Assembly (NCBI GenBank): GCA_036852015.1
Contig: JAANDG010000020.1
Location: forward strand, 1-64,000
Origin: Pelodera strongyloides
Lineage: Eukaryota > Nematoda > Chromadorea > Rhabditida > Rhabditidae
Direction of reading: 5' to 3'
Length of the DNA stretch: 64,000 nt
This document shows, piece after piece, positions 55,491-64,000 of this stretch. The translations under genes were made by a program, and so were the position numbers. The notes below the pieces were generated by a model. That model made no database searches, was not told the origin of the DNA, and worked only from the letters and a program-made list of their open reading frames with translations. Positions within the stretch are counted from its first letter, which is position 1, and the number at the start of each line of letters is the position of its first letter.

Positions 55491-56240
55491 GAATACGTTT
55501 CGGCCCTTAGAGATAAGTCGTTATTTGCAGCAGCTGAAGTTCTATCAAGTTCGTTGTAAGTTACAGTACATGTTCAGTTACAGTAGTAATTATACGCTGT
55601 CGTATATTCGGCATCGACTAGTTAGTATGAGACATACGGCACTTGGCGCGAAGTGCACTTGTGGTTGATACAAAACCCAAAAACCCTTTCCCAGCCAATC
55701 TGTGATTCCCCGAGGTATAATTTGTAATGTTGATCTGTGGATGGCCAACGTTCACCGTGTGCTCGAATTGTTTTTTTTTTTCGAAAACATTCTCACTTTA
55801 TGCCCTTTCCACGTGATATTTTGCTTGTTCAGTAGATTCTTTAACATCGAGTTTGAAATGTCGCAGTGTCATCTACGACTATGTTATATGATGGGACTTC
55901 TACGCGGAAATCAAGCATATTATTGTTTTCCTTACATTACGAAAAAAGTTCCACTTTGCAGTTTAACACCATAGATGATGTTACCGTAATCCCCATGTCT
56001 CTTATTTTTTTCCAATGTTCATCTTTTGAAATGTACATACATTCCTGGATATACGTAGTTCACAATCGCTTCCCTTTATTCTGTGATCATCTTCCGAAGG
56101 ATTATAGAGGAAATATTCTAAAACTACCCATCCTGCTCTACTTCTATTTATAACCTAAATGGAAAGGGCGTAGGCGTTGGCAGTCAGAATTTGAGTTGAA
56201 CTTGAGGGGTTAATGCTTGAGGTGAAGTTGTGAGACGGAG

Positions 56241-56330
56241 AATCGAGAGAGAGAGAGGTAGAGATGGAGAGAAACAGAGAAGCGGAGAGATAGGGAGAGA
56301 GAAGTACGGAGAGGAGCGGACATATAGAGA
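56241..56330 (+). repeat. Purine (GA)n tract
   Basis: GAGAGAGAGGTAGAG-type sequence of about 90 bp. Confidence 0.85.
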
Positions 56331-56614
56331 GTATTGAGTGGACATGCTTTCCTGTCAACGAGGTTCTGTTTTTGATAGAAGCGACGGTGAAGTGGTCGAC
56401 GTAAGTACTTGACGGTAGTTGTTGACGTCTTAAGCGGCAGAAGTAAGAACTTAAAAGCTGCTATGCCTAAACTTCTGCAGGGAAAGGCATTTTAAAAGGG
56501 GTCAGTTAGTGTGGTCTCTGTCTATCTTATTAGTTCTACTGCATTGCGTAGTCATGCAGATGATAACACTCACAGTTGCTGCTTCTGGCTAGGCTAGTTA
56601 GGCGGCGTTCATAC

Positions 56615-57064
56615 TTAAAGGGAGAGGCCCACGAGAAAAAAGATTTCCTCAATTTATTTGCACAAAATGTCCGGAATATCAGAAATATTACTATGAAAAC
56701 CGCATTTCTTTGCGCCTAGGACTCGCAGAGATATTCTATGCTAAACAGTTCAGCCAGGCACCGTAGTCAGAAGGGTTAAAACACCTTTTTGTAGTTTATC
56801 TCCGTCCATTAGCACTCTTTCTCTACATACTAATTGTTAAACGAATGAAGAACATTACTACCATTATAACAAAGCGTTTCCAGTACTGTAATGTACTAAA
56901 AGCGCAAAGTTGATTCTGACTACGGTACCTGGCCGAACTGTATAGCATAGAATATCTCTGCGAGTACAAATATGTGCGGTTTTCACAGAAATATTTCTGA
57001 TATTCCGGACATTATGTGTAAGTAAATTGAGGAAAACTTTTTTCTCGTGAGCCTCTCCCTTTAA
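56615..57064. mobile_element. TTAA-flanked inverted-repeat element, AAAGGGAGAGGCCCACG family
   Basis: Ends TTAAAGGGAGAGGCCCACGA and the inverted TCGTGAGCCTCTCCCTTTAA. Inner arms also pair (GACTCGCAGAGATATTCTAT with ATAGAATATCTCTGCGAGT). It lies only 110 bp above the TRPC start, so in its promoter or outron. A truncated copy is at 20265-20590. Confidence 0.85.
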
Positions 57065-57173
57065 AAATATAGACAAATAGTTACTTTCATGATGTATTTT
57101 CGTGTCCAAGCGACGAAGGATTGCTCGTCTTCTTATCCTTGGAACTATCTTCTACCTCTATTTCAGCACCGCC

Positions 57174-60100
57174 ATGTCTTCGCCGCGCCGACTTTCGAGG
57201 AATTCGAACGTGTCGCCGCGACCACGCAGTCGAAATCACACGCTGATGAATAATCTACCACTGCCGGCCGTCCATATACGGTAGGTCAATCGTGAGACTT
57301 TTTGTTTATTTATTTGTTATATGGCAAATATGTGCGTTAGTACATATGTTCCGACCCTGCGTTCAGGTAGGATAGTTACTACTTCTTTCATCTACTAGGT
57401 ATTCCCTCATCACAATATAAGTTATTTAAAGTGAAAAATACCGACCTGTTTTTGAAACTTATCGTGGACAACTGAGTTCTTACGTATTTATGCTAAGTTG
57501 CTCGAACATAGCTCGATTTTTTATTCTAATTTATGTTCATTTGCATATGCTGCATACGAATGCTGGTCTACTGGATGTATTTCAAAAACCGGCCGGTATT
57601 TCGCTTTAAATTTAAAACATGTTGCTCCTTTATTGAGACTTTTCAATTACATTCTTAAACTCATCTTTGCGTACGTAAACATAAGACTTCGACACCGCCG
57701 TGAGAAAAATGCAAATAAGTCTCCGGATTTAAATCAAATACGCCACCAATTAGTGAAAGTAGCTTCCTCTGCGAAGATTCGATTTTCCTCCTTACCCTTT
57801 GTTTACCAAACCTGTTAAAACGAAATACCGGCCGGTTTTTGAAACGCATCTCAAGTACTTGCATTCCTATGCATTTATGCAACGTGGGGTCTAATTGGGG
57901 TCTAGTTTTTATTCTAATTTATATTCATTTGCATATGCTGCATAAGAAAGCAGATGCACGCAATGCATGATTCCAGGTAAATTCCATGAACGCTAGCACA
58001 AAAATCACCTTACAAACCCTTTTCACCGTCTTCATTTTTCCATGTGATTTCCCACAATCTAAAATTTCTCATTATTATTTTTTCAATTCTAAAATCTTGG
58101 ATGTCTTCGAGAATGGCAAATCGTTTCCCTTAAATATAGATGTCGACACAAAACGACAAAGATTTATCTTTGCGCAGTCGAATAAAATGTGATTATCCAT
58201 GAGGGAACATACGTATTTCGGACCTTTTTGAGACCAAATTTGCACGCGTTTCTTTTAGGAAAATTCGATAGTTTCGGAATAGACACGATGCTCTATTGAT
58301 CCTTATGAGATGTTTTAAACCTTTATTTCCCTTACAATTAGATCTTGTGTAACAATAAAAAATTCATAAGTATAAAAATTCCTTTGATGTATCTTTTGAT
58401 GTTGCTGCCCTTTACTGCACTGTCACCTTCCTATTGAATTTCAGTCGGGTCTTATCAAACTCAAATAAGTTCATTTCGTCAGTCTATATTATTATTCACT
58501 GTACTTGTACCCTAGAATAATCTCTTTATGAGTTATTCCTTGTTCATATGTAATTCAACAAGTAGAGGCTCAGCTCCAAAAATACTATGCTGACCATAAT
58601 AAGCAACTTTGTTTCCTTTGGGACGTTTGCGATTTTTTGCCATACGTTCCTCGTTACACATCTTTTCTTGTTTTGCCCTTAATCATTGACGTTAGTATTA
58701 GTCTAAACCTAAATAACTTTTATATTAGGCTAATGGGCGAAATGTTCGTGTTGCATCCGCGTAAGTTTGCCAGAATTAGTGTTTCCTCATATTTGAAACT
58801 CCCGCGCACGCACTCGTGCAGAACGATTCGGATGTTCAGGTAGGAAATAGAAAAATGTCTTTTTTTTTCTTGTAATTTTCTTTCCTATAAATGTTTAGAT
58901 CGGTTACTTTGTTAAGTTTTAAACGCTTTATTTCTAAGAGACATAGTAAAAAAAAGCGCGTTGTAGTCTCCGCCCAGAAAAAAAAGTCCCGGTAAAGAAA
59001 GTAATAACTAAGTTCAGATTACAAAAACCTACCCTAATTTCAGAACGCACGACATGATTTCGCCAGAAGAACGGCGATTTCTAGAGGCTGCCGAAAAGGG
59101 AGATAAACCAACACTACAAGCATGCCTCGAACAGGTGTGGAACCGGGTAATTATCCCTTGGGAGGAGACTCCCTCTCCCTATCTTACTGTAGATTCTTTG
59201 CACTCTCTACCCGGGGAGCTTTCTTCCCTATCGGTAAAGCTCTCTATTCTAGCGCACCTCATTATGTATTATTTTTATCATACATATACTTGTTGTAATT
59301 ATGCAGTTTCTTTAAGCATATGTTATGGAAATTCCTTGTAGAATCTATACATATTTCTCGTATTTCGCATAGAATACCTCTTTGAAGTAATTTTTGGTGT
59401 GTTTGACAACAACATAGTATCGGCGGAGTTCATGAGCAGACGTCAGTCTACAAATCCAATTTTTTTTATTTAAAATACTCGTGTTATAATTATAATAGCT
59501 CTTTTTCTATCGGACACTTATCCCCGCGCAACTTTTACGTTTAAGGGTTTAAGACTTAAAACACTTTAATTTTTCCATTTATTGATGCTGTTTGAGGCGC
59601 ATGACAGCAGCGCATACTTTGTCTGACCAACAGCCATCCGAAAATATATATTTTGGCTTCCATTTATGCATATCTATGAGCTTTTTCCCCCATCGTCCCA
59701 CCATTTTTTTCTTGAACTTAAACGAATTTTGACGCGTGCTGAGGGACAAAAAAGGTATAAAAGGTACGAACTGCTAAACTAAAAGTATATTTCAAAGTGT
59801 TATCTAAAGGAATCATAAGTAGTGCGTTTCATCATATCTATATCCTTGGAAATTTGTACTAATCATATTGTGTCCCAGGTGTTCGATCATGATACTTTTA
59901 CTATTAACCAATCAATGATTTTTTTTTTACTTTTCATCAATCACTTTTACAAGTGATATATTTTCATAGTTTTATGCTTACACGTTTATACTTGATGGGG
60001 TTTCCAAGTATGGTATTGTGCAAATTTTCAGTGGAACTACACGAGATTTTTTTTAATTTTCCATATTATATAAATACGGTAGTAGAATCAGAATCAGACC

Positions 60101-63100
60101 GAATCAGAATAGAATCAGAATCACACCGAATTTTCGGGATACTTGGAAACCTTAGTACTGAGTAACTATGTCCGTTCAACTCAAAATTTAGACTCTATCA
60201 TTGACCGGGCGAAACGAGGAAAACCTTATTTAGAAACTATTGAGATGTCATAAATAAAAACATGTACTGTAACAAGTTTATATGATATTTTATATTTTTA
60301 AATGTTTCTTTTTCCAGAAAGATCCAATTCTCAACATAAATGTGCTCGACTCGATGGGACGTTCTGCTATAGAAATTGCAGTGGACAATGAAAATATCGA
60401 AATAGTGGAACTTCTTCTCAAACAACCAAATGTTAGAGTGGGAAACGCGCTGCTTTGTGCTATCCGGGAAGGTACGAATAGTGTTGCAACTTTAATAGAG
60501 TACTGTATTATTGAGTACCGACTCAAAGCTTGGGTTGGCGTTGCTTACACAGTAGTGGTGACAAAAATGAGCCTACGAAAAAAATCACTAAATTCCAGGT
60601 GTTTATCGATTAGTCGAGATGTTGGTCAACCACACATCAATCAATAAACAAATGCTTGGGGACGGGTGGACTCAGTATCTGGACCCCGGCGAAGCGGCAT
60701 CGGCAGAATATTCAAGGTGGGAAACTCCCTTATTGTGAAATTGACGCTGGCTTGACACTGACCGACGCCTGTGTTTATTGTGTGCGACACCACATGACAA
60801 CACCGGGCTCCATATCGGCTCAGAATTTTTCAATGACTATCGTGGACTTTGCTATGGAATAATTTTCACCATAAGGGTAGATTGGAATACTTGAACTCAT
60901 CAACGTATCTCGCTACTCCCAAGCCAATTCTCTAGGAAAAGGCGCGGCGTTCCTGCAGTAAACTCGCGCTGTCGTAGCGCACGCTTGGCGAAAACTCCTT
61001 CGTAATTCTGTATCTAACCCATTTAGTGACATATCACCGGTGATACTGGCCGCCCAACTGAATCAATTCGAAATCCTCCAAATGCTTTTGAGAAAAGATG
61101 CCACTATTGAGACTCCGCATAAGTACAATTGTGTGTGCGAGACTTGTGATCGGTGGGTTTGAATTTTTTTTATTTCCGGGGTAATTATATGCGACAGGAT
61201 AGCTTTGGAGACTTATTGATTTTTCCACTACGTTTGTATTGATTGAGACTTCCTCACGTTATTGGCTGCTTTAAAGTGGTTGTAAGATATAACGCGACTG
61301 ATATCACTATGCTGAAACAACACGCTTTACGCCTTATACTCTTTTTTTTTTCTTTTCGAAATCCGAACAATGGACTGACCTCCTTGAAAAACGTTGTTGT
61401 GGGCCTTTTTAAATGAATATTTTTGCTATTCTTTTAGAGAACGCCTCAACGATTCCCTGCAATACTCTCTAAAACGCATCAATACATATCGAGCGTTGGC
61501 GAGTCCTGCATGGATGAGTCTGACCAGGTATACGGTATTCTTTGGGCCTCATTTTATTATTAAAAAGCAATTTACTAAAGGGAAAATATTCGATTACATA
61601 GCATGAAAGAAAGTTGTGCACGGTAACGGACCGGAACGAAACTTAGTAAAAGAGGAAACGGTGAAAAACAAAGAGAGTACACGAAATAGAGAGGGAGCAG
61701 ACACGAAACTAGGGAAATTTTCGGAAAACAAACCCTGATTTTCCCTTTAAATTCCAGCCCGGACCCAATCTTTTCGGCGTTTCGCCTCAGTTGGGAACTT
61801 CAACAGCTCAGCGAAATTGAACACGAATTCAAGGATGCTTATTTGAAAGTGGGCGCTTTATATGAAATGAAACTATTTGAAATTTGGATTTTCTTCTAAT
61901 CCTTGATTTTGCTTCATCCAACTTTGACATCAAAAATAAAATTCACCTTTCAGCTTTCCGAACAGTGCAAACAGTTCGCCTGTGATTTGCTCAGTCAATG
62001 TCGAAGCAGTGAAGAGGTCGGTGTTTGAGAGCAAATATAGGGCTTCATGTTGCGTCATTGTGGGAGCCGTCTGACGGCCGACCGCGGTCGCGCCGCTCGC
62101 CTACCGACCGCCGAAAAATGGGTGCGCGGCAAGACATGGCGCGCTCGTGGCATACTAACTATCTCAATTGGTGCACCTGCCGCGCCGCATGAAGCTAGGG
62201 GATAATTTTTTCGACGGTTGCTCAGTTTCTACACCGGAATTGTTGCACACGGGCAGTATGCTTGACTCGGTTTCAGAATAAAATATAACTGTTTTAGGTG
62301 ATTGCTGTTCTTAATAAGGACGAGAATACACATGATGAAAATATTGATGTTTGGGCGAGTAAACTGAGCCTCAGTCGGCTGAAATTGGCGATTAAATATC
62401 AACAAAAAGCGGTCAGTTTCAAGCAGTTATTTCTACTTTATAGATAATATTACATATTTATATTATATTTATTATACTCATTAAAAGAGCGCAACGCCGT
62501 GAGAGACGATGAAAAGAGAAAAATCAAAGTAGCTGAAATAGATTCTTGGAAATAATTTCCACCAACAGTACATCGATTATAATTCCACAAGAGTTAACAA
62601 AGAAAACGATTTTTAGTTTAGTTTGTATAAATTGAAACTATCATACGTGCGATGGAGAATAAAAGACCTCTTACAATCCGTGCAATAGAGAGGGCTGGAA
62701 AATGCCCAAAGTTTATGGTCAGGCTCTTACACTGCGCATACTCACTGAGGTTTCTCAAGTTTTCCCTACAGTAATTATTGGTATATCTGATAACTTGCCT
62801 CTTTTGTAGTTTGTATCCCATCCACACTGCCAGCAACTGCTCACGTCAATTTGGTACGAGGGCTTTCCGGGAAGACAGCAAAGGGGGTCTCTTTGGAATA
62901 CAGTAATCTGTGTCTTCCTCATTTTAATGTGGCCGCTATTCGCCAGTTGTTATATTGTGGTGGGTGGATTTATTTTATTTTATTTATTGTACCAAGACGC
63001 TATTTTAAATAACTAAATTATTGAACTATCGATTAGATGAAGCGCTTTTTTCGGTGCTGTGAGACCGGTAGATATGATTTCTGCCGGGATATGACTTGAC

Positions 63101-63311
63101 CGGACTCGAACCCTCGCTGGGTTCACCAGGATTGCGGCTCTAACCGATTGAGCCATTGCACCTCAATTCTTAAAATCTTCAGATGCCAAAGAGTCGTATT
63201 GGTCGGATCGTGCGGTCTCCGTTTATGAAATTTCTTTACTATTCAATCTCTTTTGGATGCTTTCTTCTTTTACTCACTTTGGCGACGTTTGAGAGTTATC
63301 GAAATGCAAAG
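57174..63311 (+). CDS. TRPC-family cation channel, 5' part (runs off right edge)
   Basis: Non-selective cation channel of the TRPC family (trp-1/trp-2 type in nematodes). Eleven exons join in frame: 57174-57280, 59044-59134, 60318-60471, 60599-60716, 61027-61152, 61438-61527, 61758-61848, 61954-62016, 62298-62411, 62810-62959 and 63183-63311, coding 411 residues. Residues 40-200 carry the ankyrin repeats (SPEERRFLEAAEKGD; NVLDSMGRSAIEIAVDNENI). The motif H188-x3-C192-x-C194-x2-C197 equals the TRPC zinc site. The TRP_2 region contains SLKRINTYRALASPAW and RLKLAIKYQQKAFVSHPHC. Two hydrophobic segments follow at about 350-368 and 385-404. The pore and TRP box lie beyond the window. The ATG is seven bases after an acceptor (CTATTTCAG). 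Which paralogue it is cannot be decided here. Confidence 0.95.
57426..57609. mobile_element. TTAA-flanked MITE in TRPC intron 1
   Basis: Left TTAAAGTGAAAAATACCGAC, right CGGCCGGTATTTCGCTTTAA. Confidence 0.85.
57815..57975. mobile_element. Right-truncated MITE in TRPC intron 1
   Basis: Left TTAAAACGAAATACCGGCCG; the right terminal repeat is lost after GCACGCAATGCAT. Same family as its neighbour at 57426-57609, in tandem 206 bp apart. Confidence 0.7.
59995..60154. mobile_element. Inverted-repeat element, ATGGGGTTTCCAAGTAT family
   Basis: Left ATGGGGTTTCCAAGTATGG, right GATACTTGGAAACCTTAG. The middle holds a short AATCAGA-type repeat (60085-60125). In TRPC intron 2. Confidence 0.7.
62060..62190. 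other. GC-rich island in TRPC intron 8
   Basis: Words such as GACCGCGGTCGCGCCGCTCG and GTGCGCGGC in AT-rich intron sequence. Not part of the exon chain and not recognised as coding. Confidence 0.4.
62969..63164 (-). mobile_element. tRNA-derived SINE in TRPC intron 10
   Basis: Read on the minus strand, a tRNA-like head starts at 63164: TGGCTCAATCGGTTAGAGCC (A-box/D-arm) and GAGGGTTCGAGTCC (B-box). A unique body of about 100 bp follows, and the element ends in TAAATAAAATAAAATAAA at 62969-62989. The acceptor stem does not pair, so the head is retroposon-derived and not a working tRNA. Head, body and tail in this order define a SINE. Confidence 0.75.
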
Positions 63312-63459
63312 GTGGGTATACATTTCTTGAATATTCTTTATTCTATAAAAGGGTGGTTTTATTGTCGGCAGTGTCCTTCTTATCCTGCCTCCGTTGATGA
63401 ACCCCGAGCACTTTCCGAGAAGCCTTTTCGAAGATTTTCCGCCTATTTTCCGAGTATTT

Positions 63460-64000
63460 TCTCTGGCCGAGCTCGGAAAATAGGCGGGATTGCGGCTCTA
63501 ACCGATTGAAAGGCGGGATTGCGGCTCTAACCGGAAAATAGGCGGGAAATAGGCGGGATTGCGGCTCTAACCGGAAAATAGGCGGGCCGAGCTCGGAAAA
63601 TAGGCGGGCCGAGCTCGGAAATAGGCGGGCCGAAATAGGCGGGCCGAGCTCGGAAAATAGGCGGGCCGAGCTCGGAAAAGGCTCGGGCCGAGCTCGGAAA
63701 TAGGCGGGCCGAGCTCGGAAAATAGGCGGGCCGAGCTCGGAAAATAGGCGGGCCGAGCTCGGAAAATAGGCGGGCCGAGCTCGGAAAATAGGCGGGCCGA
63801 GCTCGGAAAATAGGCGGGCCGAGCTCGGAAAATAGGCGGGCCGAGCTCGGAAATAGGCGGGCCGAGCTCGGAAAATAGGCGGCCGAGCTCGAACATAGGG
63901 GGGCCGAGCTCGGAAAATAGGCGGCGGGCCGAGCTCGGAAAATAGGCGGGCCGAGCTCGGAAAATAGGCGGGCCGAGCTCGGAAAATAGGCGGGCCGAGC
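63460..64000. repeat. 21-22 bp tandem array reaching the right edge
   Basis: Units of CCGAGCTCGGAAAATAGGCGGG (22 bp) with a 21-bp variant lacking one A; each holds the perfect palindrome CCGAGCTCGG. About 20 units are seen and the array continues past the window. The first part (63482-63590) instead alternates with the words GGATTGCGGCTCTAACC. It lies in a TRPC intron and creates a false 109-codon ORF on the minus strand. Confidence 0.95.

Larger units (their letters stand above)
46233..57173. other. 11 kb gene-poor region
   Basis: Between the secreted-protein stop and the TRPC start I found no convincing exon chain. It contains purine and pyrimidine tracts, a dispersed repeat (47403-47595), nested palindromes (48374-48458), a very long hairpin element (50140-50501), a TTAGGC relic (51581-51710), several TTAA elements, a direct repeat pair (54251 and 54785) and a GC-rich island with overlapping ORFs (55010-55490). 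Confidence 0.6.

Noticed and set aside
57102..57173. An upstream extension of the TRPC reading frame
   Set aside because: The frame has no ATG above 57174, and an acceptor (CTATTTCAG) ends seven bases before that ATG, so the upstream stretch is most likely outron.
58637..58843. 68-codon ORF in TRPC intron 1 as an extra exon
   Set aside because: Its possible donors do not give the phase needed for the next TRPC exon, while exon 1 joins the 59044 exon directly in frame.
62969..63164. A functional tRNA gene
   Set aside because: A- and B-box words are present, but the acceptor stem does not pair and a body and (TAAA)n tail follow, so it is a SINE. The tRNA-like stretches at 22905, 38494 and 50501 fail for the same reason or lack a B-box.
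63567..63896. 109-codon minus-strand ORF of repeated SELGPPIF-type peptides
   Set aside because: Product of the 21-22 bp tandem array in a TRPC intron; no start context or splice pattern supports it.

Overview
The window is nuclear DNA of a free-living-type rhabditid (clade V) nematode. The evidence is strictly GT-AG introns whose acceptors mostly fit the nematode TTTTCAG consensus, translation starts lying 0-9 bases after an acceptor as expected for spliced-leader trans-splicing, a cuticle collagen, best matches to Caenorhabditis-type alx-1, arx-7 and phf-5, and a degenerate array of TTAGGC, the nematode telomere unit. The genes are split into many short exons (23 for the ALIX gene) and gene density is well below that of C. 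elegans. Another genus such as Pristionchus is possible, but that is only an inference.

Layout. On the minus strand, reading from right to left: phf-5 (17032-16015, U2 snRNP/SF3b splicing factor), arx-7 (15008-12882, Arp2/3 subunit ARPC5) and alx-1 (8799-500, ALIX/BRO1 ESCRT adaptor, proline-rich tail cut off by the left edge). A 10.7 kb gene-poor stretch (17.0-27.7 kb) holds a nest of transposon-like repeats with two 16-bp minisatellites of 18 units each. A four-exon cuticle collagen of the SQT-1/ROL-6 type lies on the minus strand (29407-27705). On the plus strand follow a bestrophin chloride channel (32162-39925), a secreted, highly charged protein of unknown function (40372-46232), an 11 kb gene-poor stretch (46.2-57.2 kb) with a TTAGGC relic, long hairpins and GC-rich islands, and the 5' half of a TRPC cation channel (57174 to beyond the right edge).

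The genes have no evident shared pathway. The bestrophin and the secreted-protein gene are 446 bp apart on one strand and might share transcription. Nearly every intron longer than about 300 bp and every intergenic stretch carries short non-autonomous elements: several families of terminal-inverted-repeat elements flanked by TTAA, other inverted-repeat families, tRNA-derived SINE-like pieces, (TAAA)n-tailed retroposon ends, (GA)n/(CT)n tracts, (TA)n tracts and, at the right edge, a 21-22 bp array inside a TRPC intron. No viral, bacterial, CRISPR or toxin gene was seen. Exon models come from reading frames and splice signals alone.
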